DNA of 64,000 nucleotides from Streptomyces sp. NBC_00239 (GTDB lineage: Bacteria; Actinomycetota; Actinomycetes; Streptomycetales; Streptomycetaceae): positions 7,936,001-8,000,000 of the forward strand of contig NZ_CP108095.1 in NCBI RefSeq assembly GCF_036194065.1. Reading direction: 5' to 3'. Shown in pieces: positions 8,480-16,148 of this stretch (position 1 is its first letter; each line of letters opens with the position of its first letter). Position numbers and translations under genes: made by a program. The notes under the pieces were generated by a model. It was given only the letters and a program-made list of their open reading frames with translations. It ran no database searches and was not told where the DNA came from.

Positions 8480-9678
8480 ACGAAGCTCCTGCTGGTCAGT
8501 TCCTGGGGCCGCGGGTGTTCGAGTACGAGCCCGAGACCCGGGGCGAATACCTGCACGACGGCGGGCCACGGCCGGCCGTCGGGGGTCAGGTCCACGGCGA
8601 TCACCGGGCGGCCGGTGCGCGTGTGCACGGCGGCAACGAGCCCGTCGAGCACGTCGTCGAGGGCGACCGGCCCGGTACCCGGGGCGGCGGAGGCGGGCAG
8701 CGGCTCACTGCGCGGCGGCACCGCCCGGGGCCGGGCACCGGGCGCGCCCTGCAACCGGAACGTCCACTCGGGGATGTCGTCCCGGCCGCCGCTGATGGTG
8801 GAGCCCCGGCTCTGGACGGCCTCCAGCAGGGCGCGTTCGGCCGCGATCGGCGCGTCGGTGTGGCAGCCGGACCCGGCGAAGACCTGCCACATCTCCGGCT
8901 GGGTCAGCCAGCAGGTGTAGGCGTAGGTGCCGGGCAGCGACGGAATGCGTTCGAGCACGGCGTCGGCGCCCGCCGCCCGGATCCGGTCCATGACGGCGCC
9001 CAGCCGATCGCCCACGCTGTCGGGCTCCACGCGCACGGCGTCGCCGTCGCCGAGCCGGGCCAGGGCGTCGCGCTCGCAGAGTTCCAGCAGCCCGTGCAGG
9101 GCGGCCTCGACGTGGTCGTTGCCGCCGGCCAGCCCGTTGGTGGTGGTCACGAAAGTGGCGGGCTGCCACGCGTCGGCAGCCCAGCCGCGCAGGCCGACGG
9201 CTGCCGCCGGCAGCAGGGCGGGGGTGTGGGAGACCAGGTCCCAGCCCTCGACCCAGTCCAGTGCCGTGCGGTCGTCGACGAGCGAGACGGGGTGCAGGGA
9301 CAACTCGGCCACGCCGTACCCCGGTTCGACCTCCAGCCCACTGCCGCGGGCCACGACCTCGGGCCTGGCCTGCTCGGAGGCCGCGACCTCGAGCGACTCC
9401 ATGACCGCGGAGATCCGCGCGGAGGCGTGGTCGATGCCCTTGCCGGCGCTCGCCACCAGGGTGGCGGCGGCGGGCCGGATCGCGGTCCACACGGGTATGC
9501 CGATGGTGTCCAGATCCGTCAGGTCGGCCACCCGCGTGATGCCCCGGTCGGCGATCACCGGCGCGAGACGGGCCCAGGTGTCCTCGGCGGTGGTGCTGCG
9601 CAGCGTTCCTCGGGTGACGGCTGCGGGGCCCCCGCCGGTCAGCCAGGACGGACGGCGGGGGCCCCGCAGCCCGCTCAC
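8476..9678 (-). CDS. ycaO: YcaO-domain ATP-dependent peptide-backbone modifying enzyme
   Basis: 400 residues with YcaO hallmarks: SAGKGIDHASARISAVMESLE around residues 75-95 (SxGKG...SAxxExxE nucleotide/Mg site) and GLLELCERDAL near residue 200, which supplies further ATP/Mg ligands. YcaO enzymes phosphorylate a backbone amide with ATP and install azoline, thioamide or amidine. The C-terminus ends in HPRPQELTSRSFV rather than a PxPxP tail typical of azoline-forming cyclodehydratases, and the partner downstream is TfuA, not an E1-like/RRE protein. Both points favour thioamidation. Start GTG 9678 overlaps the JmjC stop by 4 bp. The likely substrate is the 57-residue peptide encoded at the head of the operon. 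Confidence 0.9.
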   Translation of the reverse strand: MSGLRGPRRPSWLTGGGPAAVTRGTLRSTTAEDTWARLAPVIADRGITRVADLTDLDTIGIPVWTAIRPAAATLVASAGKGIDHASARISAVMESLEVAASEQARPEVVARGSGLEVEPGYGVAELSLHPVSLVDDRTALDWVEGWDLVSHTPALLPAAAVGLRGWAADAWQPATFVTTTNGLAGGNDHVEAALHGLLELCERDALARLGDGDAVRVEPDSVGDRLGAVMDRIRAAGADAVLERIPSLPGTYAYTCWLTQPEMWQVFAGSGCHTDAPIAAERALLEAVQSRGSTISGGRDDIPEWTFRLQGAPGARPRAVPPRSEPLPASAAPGTGPVALDDVLDGLVAAVHTRTGRPVIAVDLTPDGRPWPAVVQVFAPGLGLVLEHPRPQELTSRSFV

Positions 9679-10625
9679 CGGTGCTCCCTGCGCAGGGTGA
9701 CGGCGGCCTCGGTGACGTACTTCTCGTCCGCCTCGGCGAGGTGGGCGAGGAGCGCCTCGCGCAGCAGCTCGGTGCGCTCTTCGAGGGAGTGCCGGTGGTG
9801 GTTCTCCTCGAAGGCGGTGAAGCGCGGGTCCGCCATGAACGTCGCCAGCAGCACGTTCGCGAGGTTCTCCGCGGTCGGCTCCTCCACGGTGACGGCGATG
9901 TGGATGGAGTTGCCCTCGCGCGCCGTCGCGTAGTGCGGGGTGCCGTGCGGCATGTACAGCACGTCGCCCGGGTGCAGCGTGACCTCGATGCGCTCGTCGT
10001 CGGCGATCGGGCCCTCGTGGATGGTGGAGTCGCCCGTCCGGCCGGCGTGGTTGGTGCCGAAGACCCAGTCCTTGGTGCCGGAGACCTGGAGCACGAACAC
10101 GTGCGCACCGTCGTAGTGGGCCTGCATGGCGGTCTTGCCGGGCGGGCTCAGGAAGACGAACGACTCCAGGCCGCCGCGGAAGTGCGGCTGCATGCCCTTG
10201 ACGAGCGTACGGATCCGCGGGTGCCAGTGCTCGGCCTGGTTGAACTTGAAGGTCGCGCCGGCCTCCCAGTCCGCGTAGATCTGCTCGGGCTTGATGTAGC
10301 CGCCCAGCTCGTGGCCGACGACCCGCCGCTTGGTGGACATGTCGCTGATCGCGGTGCGCACGCCCTCGTTGAACACCGTGAAGTAGGGGCGGGACAGCAG
10401 GCCGCAGTCGACCTCGTCCCACATCTCCTGCTCGCTGATCAGGGTGGACAGGTCGGCCGTGGCGCGCAGCACGACGGGCTGGTTGCCCCAGTGGTCCCGG
10501 AAGAACGCGGCGGGGTCGCCCACCAGATGGTCCAGGAGCGCGGGCACGCCGTCGCCGACGGCCGCGTCGGCTGCTTCGGCGCCGGCCGCGGGGCGTGTGT
10601 CAGGTGTGTGGGTCGTGACAGTCAT
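9675..10625 (-). CDS. JmjC/cupin-domain Fe(II)/2-oxoglutarate oxygenase (second in operon)
   Basis: 316 residues with a cupin_4/JmjC fold like the ribosomal-oxygenase and FIH family. Iron ligands are visible: H170 and D172 in QAHYDGAHVF (HxD) and H231 in GDVLYMPHGTPHY. K185 in SGTKDW sits where 2-oxoglutarate is usually held. These enzymes hydroxylate side chains of protein residues such as Arg, His and Asn. The N-terminal ~30 residues are low complexity. Its ATG shares one base with the stop of the other JmjC gene (TGATG), and its stop overlaps YcaO. The two paralogues suggest two different hydroxylations on one peptide; targets are unknown. Confidence 0.87.
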   Translation of the reverse strand: MTVTTHTPDTRPAAGAEAADAAVGDGVPALLDHLVGDPAAFFRDHWGNQPVVLRATADLSTLISEQEMWDEVDCGLLSRPYFTVFNEGVRTAISDMSTKRRVVGHELGGYIKPEQIYADWEAGATFKFNQAEHWHPRIRTLVKGMQPHFRGGLESFVFLSPPGKTAMQAHYDGAHVFVLQVSGTKDWVFGTNHAGRTGDSTIHEGPIADDERIEVTLHPGDVLYMPHGTPHYATAREGNSIHIAVTVEEPTAENLANVLLATFMADPRFTAFEENHHRHSLEERTELLREALLAHLAEADEKYVTEAAVTLRREHR

Positions 10626-11488
10626 CAGCCGATCGCCTCCCGCATCGTGTCTACTGCCGTGCGCGCCCAGCGGGCCGCGTCGAGTTTCTCGGCCTGCTCG
10701 TACAGGGCCGTGCGCACCTCGCTCGTCCGCCCGTCCAGGGGACGCTGGTGGAAGTGGTGCACGAGTTCGGGCTCGTCCTCGAGGAAGCGCTGAAGGAACG
10801 CCTCCACGAGGTTCTCCGGGGTCGGCTCCGTGAGCGTGAAGGTGAGGTGCAGGGAGTCGCCGTCCTTGGCGATCGCGTCGTGCGGCCAGCCGTGCGGCAG
10901 GTAGAGCACGTCACCGGGCTCCATGGTGAAGACGTGCGTGGGCCGGGAGGCGTCGACGTCGAGTCCCGCGCCGGCCCCGACCTGGTCGGGCTCGGCGTAC
11001 AGGTGCCACTCCTTGCGGCCCTCCAGCTGGATGGCGACGACGTGCGCGGCGTCCCGGTGCGGAAGCATTCCGCGCGAGTCCTGCGGCGTCCAGAACACGT
11101 ACGAGTTCGCGGCGACCGGGAGGAACTCCTCCAGTCCGCGGGCGATGTCCCGGGAGGACCGGTGCCAGTCCTGCAGCTGGTTGAGCTTGAGCGTCGCGCC
11201 CCGCTCCATGTGGCGCCGGACGGCGGCCGGATCGGGGAAGCCCTCCCGCTTCTGACCGATGACGTCGCGCACCGCGGTGTACGAGGTGACGGGGGGCACT
11301 TCGCCGTGCTTCAGCAGGGTGAAGTAGGGCCATTTCAGCAGACTCGCGTCGAGCAGCCGCTCGATGTCGGCCGAAGTGATCAGCTCCGAGACGTCGACGG
11401 CGTTCTTCAGGATGCGGTGCGAGACGCCCCAGGAGTCTCCCAGCAGCCTGTCGCGGAGCGTGGCAGTCAAGGAAGCGGCTGCGGTCAT
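10625..11488 (-). CDS. JmjC/cupin-domain Fe(II)/2-oxoglutarate oxygenase (first in operon)
   Basis: 287 residues, a paralogue of the following gene. The metal site is complete: H144 and D146 in LPHRDAAHVV, and H203 in GDVLYLPHGWPHDA; K159 in EGRKEW is the likely 2-oxoglutarate lysine. Residues 1-120 hold the helical N-terminal part usual for ROX-like oxygenases, including the KLNQLQDWH segment that both paralogues share as KFNQAEHWH. It starts 93 bp after the precursor-peptide gene, behind a hairpin, so its level is probably set by read-through. An AAGG lies 13 bases before ATG 11488, longer than ideal spacing, so the start is moderately secure. Confidence 0.87.
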   Translation of the reverse strand: MTAAASLTATLRDRLLGDSWGVSHRILKNAVDVSELITSADIERLLDASLLKWPYFTLLKHGEVPPVTSYTAVRDVIGQKREGFPDPAAVRRHMERGATLKLNQLQDWHRSSRDIARGLEEFLPVAANSYVFWTPQDSRGMLPHRDAAHVVAIQLEGRKEWHLYAEPDQVGAGAGLDVDASRPTHVFTMEPGDVLYLPHGWPHDAIAKDGDSLHLTFTLTEPTPENLVEAFLQRFLEDEPELVHHFHQRPLDGRTSEVRTALYEQAEKLDAARWARTAVDTMREAIG

Positions 11489-11534
11489 GCGGGGGTGCCA
11501 ACCTTTCGATCAGTAGGTGCCTTCGATCAGAGGC

Positions 11535-11559
11535 GCCCGGGAGCTTGGGGCTCCCGGGC
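11535..11559 (-). terminator. Hairpin between precursor peptide and modification genes (attenuator)
   Basis: A perfect 10-bp G+C-rich stem (GCCCGGGAGC / GCTCCCGGGC) has a 5-base loop and begins 22 bp after the peptide stop codon. There is no U-tract, as is usual in Streptomyces. Such partial terminators are common after RiPP precursor genes and keep the peptide transcript more abundant than the enzyme transcript. Confidence 0.75.
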
Positions 11560-11580
11560 TACCTGCTACCTGCGGATCGG

Positions 11581-11754
11581 TCAGGCCTCGTTGATCTGCG
11601 ACAGGACCATCATCGGCGCGTCGTAGGCCTCGTCGTTGCTGAGGACGGCGGCCTTCGCCGGGTCGATGACACCCTCGCCGGCGAGGCGGGACTCGGTCGG
11701 GTTGGCGACGAGCTCGGTGTCGTTCAGGTTGTTGAGAACGTCCTTGAGAGCCAT
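11581..11754 (-). CDS. Putative RiPP precursor peptide (57 aa)
   Basis: A 57-residue acidic peptide with a strong ribosome site, GGAGG seven bases before ATG 11754. It heads the YcaO/TfuA/JmjC operon and is separated from it only by a hairpin. It begins MALKDVLNNLNDTELV, contains ESRLAGEGVIDPAKAAVLSN, and ends DEAYDAPMMVLSQINEA. Residues about 3-44 loosely follow the LigA-like/leader pattern (DxEL...P...L...G-h-x-x-x-x-x-A-h-L-S-x-D), so a leader to about residue 44 and a short C-terminal core (PMMVLSQINEA) are plausible. There is no Cys and only one Ser in the tail, so lanthionines and thiazoles are excluded; thioamidation and hydroxylation remain possible. The precursor role is inferred from size and position, not homology. 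Confidence 0.7.
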   Translation of the reverse strand: MALKDVLNNLNDTELVANPTESRLAGEGVIDPAKAAVLSNDEAYDAPMMVLSQINEA

Positions 11755-11849
11755 GGTGATCCTCCAATTTGTTGCTGCTGTGTTTCAGCGGCGTTGGATC
11801 AAGATTCACCCGGTCACCTGGAGCGGCACTTGACTCCCGGCCGCGCGCC

Positions 11850-11893
11850 GACGCGAACGGGCCCGGACCAGATGGTCCGGGCCCGTTCGCGTC
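11850..11893 (-). terminator. Strong hairpin terminator after the toxin/immunity pair
   Basis: A near-perfect 20-21-bp inverted repeat (GACGCGAACGGGCCCGGACC and its complement, centre near 11,872) starts 10 bp after the immunity gene stop. It insulates the downstream RiPP operon, whose promoter must lie within 11,755-11,849; I see no convincing -10/-35 pair there. The symmetric arm composition suggests it can work in both directions. Confidence 0.85.
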
Positions 11894-11903
11894 GGGTGGT
11901 GTG

Positions 11904-12137
11904 TCAGTCGGCTTCGGGTTCGAGGAAGTACTCGTAGGTGTCGAGGTCGAAGGTGATGCCGGTGAGTCCGGTCAGGGCGGGGACGTGCTCCGGGGCGATG
12001 CGGTGCACGTCACCGATGTCGTCTCCGGGGGCGAGTGCGAAGACCTCCCGGAGTGCCGGGGCGCCCAGGTGGGTGATGTCCCAGCGGTCGTCCGTGAAGT
12101 CGGCGTCCTTGTCGTACCGGGCGATCAGAAAGATCAT
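11904..12137 (-). CDS. Putative immunity protein for the adjacent E3-type toxin
   Basis: A 77-residue acidic protein (many Asp/Glu, few basic residues) starting MIFLIARYDKDADF and ending in TYEYFLEPEAD. Its ATG overlaps the toxin stop by 4 bp (ATGA, 12134-12137), the classic toxin-immunity arrangement. Colicin E3-type nucleases are blocked by small acidic immunity proteins of about 85 residues, and this one fits in size, charge and position. I do not see clear similarity to the colicin Im3 sequence itself, so the call rests mainly on context. It acts in the cytoplasm to protect the producer's ribosomes. Confidence 0.7.
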   Translation of the reverse strand: MIFLIARYDKDADFTDDRWDITHLGAPALREVFALAPGDDIGDVHRIAPEHVPALTGLTGITFDLDTYEYFLEPEAD

Positions 12138-15100
12138 TTCTCTACCTTGCGGGTCGGGTCCTTGGGCTTGGTCTGCTCCCCGGTGTTGTAGTCGTACTCG
12201 CCGAGGTGCTTCCCGTTCTTGTCGTACTTCTCGACCGTGTCGTGCTGGCGGTCGTGTTCGTAGATGTTGCCCTTGGCGTCCTTCCAGCGGGCGCGCAGAC
12301 CGCCGCCGCCCTGGACGGACGTCTTCGACTTGGCCCGCTTGGCTCCGGGGAACGCCGGAAGGTTCTTGGGGGTCGCGGCCGGCCCGGTGACGACCTTCTG
12401 GGAGGCGTTGCTGCGGTCCTTCGCGTTGCGCAGCGCCATGCCGAGGCCGTCGTCGAACCGGCCGAGGCCGTCCCCGACCATCACGGCGCCGGTGCCGATG
12501 CCCGCGACGCTGATCGCGACGGCGGGGGCGCCGACCACACACGTGACGCCGCCGAGGCAGACGACGCCGCCGGCCAGGATGCCGCCGGCACCCGCTTCGA
12601 CGAGGAAGATTCCGGCAGCGGTTTCGAACGCGCCGACCAGCAGGTCCGTGTTGGTCAGGATCTCGGTGGCGTAGATGCCGACCGTGTTGGCCTTCTCCTG
12701 GAGCCAGTCGGGTACCCAGCCCTCGTCCTTCTCGGCCTCGGCGGCGTCGCCCTCGGCTTCCGCGTCACGCCATTCCTGCTCGATGGCACGGAACTCGGCT
12801 TCCTCCACGCGGTACTTCTCCGCCGCGATGACGAACGCGTCGGTGGCGGCCGCCTCGGCGGCCAGCGAGTCCTTGCCGGCGGCGCCCGCCGACTCGCGGG
12901 CCTGGTTCGCGGCGGTCCACGCCGACTCGGCCTCGACGCGCGCGTACTGGGCGGAGCCCTGTGCTGCGGTCGCGGACTCGACGGCGCGGGTCGCCGCCGC
13001 CAGGGCGTCGGCCTCGGCGGCCCGGGCGGCCTTCGCGGAGGCCGCGGCCTTGTCGGCGTAGCCCTTCGCTTCGGCAGCCGAGGCCGCAGCCTGGTCGGCG
13101 TACTTGCCGGCTTCGGAAGCGGACGCGGCGGCCTGCTTCGCGTAGGCGTCGGCCTCGCCCTGGGCCTTGCGGGCCGTGGCGGCCACCGCGGCCGCCTCCG
13201 CGGCGTCCTTCTGCGCGGTCGCCACGACGGCCGAGGCCTCGGACAGCATCTCCTGGACCCGTGCCACGTGCACGGCGGTGAGCTGGTCCTTGCGCTGGGC
13301 CTTGAACTGCCCGTTGCGGATGAACGCGTGCAGCGCGTCCGCCGGGCCCTCGAGGGCGATCCGCGCGGCGGCCTTGAGCTCGGTGAGCTCGGGGCCGCCG
13401 GCGCCGATCAGCTGGGCCGCCTTGACGCGCTCGTCCTCACGCCGGGCCTCGTGCTGCCCGTCGATGACGAAGGCACGGTACTTGTCGATCGAGTTCGACA
13501 GCAGGGCCGCCCGGCCGCGCTCCTGGACCACGGGGCCGCCGGCCGAGATGACCTGGGCGATGTAGACGCGGATCTCCTCGCCGGCGACCTCGTACTGCCC
13601 CTGGTTCAGGAAGGCGCGGACCTGCGGGGCACCCGCCTTGAGCGCGGCGGCGGCACCCGCGCGGATCTTGCCCGACGGCGAGTCGAGACCCAGCCGTTCC
13701 ACGTCGGTGCGCTCGTCGTCCTGGACGGCGCGCGTCCAGCCGGTACGGATGTACTCGGCCATGACCGCGTCGGAACCGGCCAGGGCGACCTGGGCCGAGG
13801 TCCGGCCCCACGGGCCGCGGACCTTCATCGCGGTCACGGCGGCCTTGCGGCCGCCCGCAGCCAGGGCCTGCACGTCGGCGCCGGGCTCGGCCGCCACGGA
13901 CGCCAGCCGCTGGAACTCGGCCTCCACGTCCTTGGACCGCTTCAGCACGTCCGCCTGGGCCGCCTTGCGGTGGGTCTCCTGCGCCTTGAGGATCTTGGCC
14001 TGCTCGATGCCGGCAGTGGTGCGCGCGGTGAGCTCCTCGGCCTCGACCTGGCGGGCGATGTCGTAGGTCTCCTTGGCCTTGGCGGAGGCGTCCCTGGCGA
14101 CGTCGGCGGCTGCCTGCGCGGCATTGGCGTGCGCGGTGGACGCGCTCGCGGCCGTCGCCGCGTTGCCCGCGTGATCGGCTGCCTCGTCGGCGGCCGTCGC
14201 CGCGTTACGGGCGTGCGTCGCGGCGGACCGAGCCGCATCACGGGCTTCGTTGGCCGCCTTGGCGGCCTTGCGCGCCAGGGCCTCGGCGGCGTTCGCCGCA
14301 CGGGTGGCCTCCGCCGCTTGGCGGCGCGCCGCGGCGGCGGCCGCCGCAGCCTCGTCGGAGTGCACCCCGGCGGCGTCCGCGTAACCGCTCGCCGCATCGG
14401 CGGCGTCGGCGGCCGCAGTGGCGTTCACACCCGCGTTCACGGCGGCCTTCGCGGCGTCACCGGCCGCGGTCGCCGCGACACCCGCCTGCTCGGCCGCCTT
14501 CGCCGCCTCGTCGGCACCCGCGGCGGCATTGCGGGCGTCCTCGGCGGCCTTGCGCGAGGCGGACGCGTTGCCGGCGTCCGTCGCCGCTGCCGCCGCGGCG
14601 CCGCGGGCACGGGAAGCGGCCTGGGCCGCCCCGGAAGCAGCAGCCGCAGCCTGCGCCGCCGCATTGGAGGCGACCCGCGCGGAGTTGTTGGCGGCACGCG
14701 CCGCGCTGATGGCCTTCTGCGAGGCCTGGGCGGCCTGACCGGCCGCGGAAGCCGCACGGGAGGCCGCGGCAGCCGCCCGCAGCGAGTCGTCCTTGGCCAG
14801 CCTGGTCTCCTCGGCGGCCTTCAACGCCGCTTCCTTGGCCAGCCCGGCTTCCGTGACCGCGAGGTCGGACGCCGCCTTCGCGGCCACCGTCTCCTCCTTG
14901 GCCTGGCGTCCCGCTTCCCTGGCCTGTGCGGCCAGTTCGGCGACGGTGGCCTGCTCCTGGTCACGGTTGCGGGCGATGTACTGGCCGACCTGGAGGAACT
15001 CCCGGATGTCGGCGGCCGAACCCTGCAACGCGATGCGCCCGGCAGCCCGGATGTTGGCCCCGCCCACGCTCAGGATCTGCGCCAGCTGCACGCGCTCGTC

Positions 15101-15712
15101 CTGCTCGCGCCACTCGTACTGGCCCTTGTCGAGGAAGGCCTTGACGGCTTCCGCCCCGCCGCTCTTGAGGGCGGCCCGGCCCTCCTCCTGCACGATCGGC
15201 CCGGCGGTGTCCACGATCTGGGCGACGCGGACCCGCTGGTCCTGTTCGAGCGGGGCCTTCCAGCCGTCCTTCAGGAAGGCGGCCACGTCGTCCTTGGAAC
15301 CCCTGAGCGCGAGGCTCGCGGCGTCGATCAGGCTCTGCCCGCCCACGCTCGCTATCTGCGCGGTCGCCACCCGGTTGTCCTGGAATGCGGCCTCGCCGGC
15401 GACCTGCTCCAGGAAGCGCTTCACTTCCTGGTCGCTGCCGGTCAAAGCCACTTCGGCGGCGGCCTTCAGGCCCGGCCCGCCGGTCTTCCACAGCTCGACG
15501 ACCCGTCCGCGGTCCGTCGCGGGAATGGGACTCGCCGCGGTGCCCGCACCCGGCTCGCCGGCCGCTCGGGCCGGCGCGGAACCCAGCAGGCCCACCACGA
15601 GGGCAGGAGGGAGCAGAGCCAGGCCGACAGCGTTCAGCACACGGCCGGGCCTCCCCGTCGGGCGGCCGGGCCTCCCCGTCGCCGCACGGTGGTGGCGGAT
15701 TCTTCGCCTCAA
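12134..15712 (-). CDS. Secreted ALF-repeat polymorphic toxin with colicin-E3-type rRNase tip
   Basis: About 1,192 residues. Order: Arg-rich N-region and hydrophobic signal peptide (VGLALLPPALVVGLLG, about 30-45); a first block of ALF repeats (about 60-255, units like VAQI...GG...AGRIALQGS...FL..GQY); a long Ala-rich coiled coil (about 260-600); a second ALF block (about 640-810); more coiled coil; a hydrophobic segment (~1010-1070); and a C-terminal toxin tip. The last 55 residues resemble the E3 cytotoxic domain (GNIYEHDRQHDTVEKYDK...GKHLGEYD..TGEQTK), with D1154, H1157 and E1161 spaced as the catalytic Asp/His/Glu of colicin E3, which cuts 16S rRNA in the decoding centre. The start is TTG 15712; GTG 15640, just before the hydrophobic stretch, has a better GGGAGG site and may be the true start. 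Confidence 0.85.
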   Translation of the reverse strand: MRRRIRHHRAATGRPGRPTGRPGRVLNAVGLALLPPALVVGLLGSAPARAAGEPGAGTAASPIPATDRGRVVELWKTGGPGLKAAAEVALTGSDQEVKRFLEQVAGEAAFQDNRVATAQIASVGGQSLIDAASLALRGSKDDVAAFLKDGWKAPLEQDQRVRVAQIVDTAGPIVQEEGRAALKSGGAEAVKAFLDKGQYEWREQDERVQLAQILSVGGANIRAAGRIALQGSAADIREFLQVGQYIARNRDQEQATVAELAAQAREAGRQAKEETVAAKAASDLAVTEAGLAKEAALKAAEETRLAKDDSLRAAAAASRAASAAGQAAQASQKAISAARAANNSARVASNAAAQAAAAASGAAQAASRARGAAAAAATDAGNASASRKAAEDARNAAAGADEAAKAAEQAGVAATAAGDAAKAAVNAGVNATAAADAADAASGYADAAGVHSDEAAAAAAAARRQAAEATRAANAAEALARKAAKAANEARDAARSAATHARNAATAADEAADHAGNAATAASASTAHANAAQAAADVARDASAKAKETYDIARQVEAEELTARTTAGIEQAKILKAQETHRKAAQADVLKRSKDVEAEFQRLASVAAEPGADVQALAAGGRKAAVTAMKVRGPWGRTSAQVALAGSDAVMAEYIRTGWTRAVQDDERTDVERLGLDSPSGKIRAGAAAALKAGAPQVRAFLNQGQYEVAGEEIRVYIAQVISAGGPVVQERGRAALLSNSIDKYRAFVIDGQHEARREDERVKAAQLIGAGGPELTELKAAARIALEGPADALHAFIRNGQFKAQRKDQLTAVHVARVQEMLSEASAVVATAQKDAAEAAAVAATARKAQGEADAYAKQAAASASEAGKYADQAAASAAEAKGYADKAAASAKAARAAEADALAAATRAVESATAAQGSAQYARVEAESAWTAANQARESAGAAGKDSLAAEAAATDAFVIAAEKYRVEEAEFRAIEQEWRDAEAEGDAAEAEKDEGWVPDWLQEKANTVGIYATEILTNTDLLVGAFETAAGIFLVEAGAGGILAGGVVCLGGVTCVVGAPAVAISVAGIGTGAVMVGDGLGRFDDGLGMALRNAKDRSNASQKVVTGPAATPKNLPAFPGAKRAKSKTSVQGGGGLRARWKDAKGNIYEHDRQHDTVEKYDKNGKHLGEYDYNTGEQTKPKDPTRKVEK
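15642..15681. repeat. Two 19-bp direct repeats in the toxin's signal region
   Basis: Two identical 19-bp copies (CGGCCGGGCCTCCCCGTCG) start at 15642 and 15663, a 21-bp period. They encode the repeated Thr-Gly-Arg-Pro-Gly-Arg motif in the Arg-rich N-terminal extension if TTG 15712 is used as the start. If GTG 15640 is used, they are noncoding leader that also provides the ribosome site. Confidence 0.7.
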
Positions 15713-16148
15713 GGCACCTCAACTCATCTCGTCGTCCGGTGCCGTCGAGCACCACAGTCGTCATGGGACGCGAAGGGCGGGCGCACTGCGGCGCCGCGTG
15801 CCGTGCCGTGCGTGCTCGCAACTGGGAATGGTTAATCCACCCCGTCGGTCACGGCCGGCCGAACCCCCCGACGCCGGGATCTTGCCATACCCGTCGACCT
15901 CACCGTCATCCGGGTATCGGACACAATGGCCAGTGAGCTGCGGTTTTATGAGTGGTGTATGGCTCTCGGATCCGCAAGGCCGCTTCCCGGCAGCAGTGAT
16001 CTTTGTCATGCGGCGCCCATTTGACACTGATCCCGGTTGCAGCGATTTTTGCTGATGCGTCTTTGGCAACCTCCCGTTCGGTCGAGGTTGAGTCGACGTC
16101 CTGCTCACTTTCCGGCCACCTCGTGCCGCCTTCGGAAGGACCCCGCCG
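15713..16148. other. Divergent intergenic region between toxin and S1-like protein
   Basis: 436 bp without a convincing gene. The part from about 15,930 to 16,080 is clearly lower in G+C than its surroundings and probably holds the divergent promoters. A GGAAGGA ribosome site for the plus-strand gene sits at 16,134-16,140. Open frames crossing this region are extensions of antisense shadows. Confidence 0.6.

Noticed and set aside
11581..11754. Thiopeptide, lanthipeptide or azole-type precursor
   Set aside because: There is no Cys, Thr is restricted to the N-terminal half and only one Ser lies in the tail, so these chemistries have almost no substrate residues.
12206..15835. A 1,209-codon open frame on the plus strand opposite the toxin gene
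   Set aside because: It is an antisense shadow caused by the Ala-rich, G+C-rich coding strand. The minus strand encodes a signal peptide, ALF repeats and the E3-like tip.
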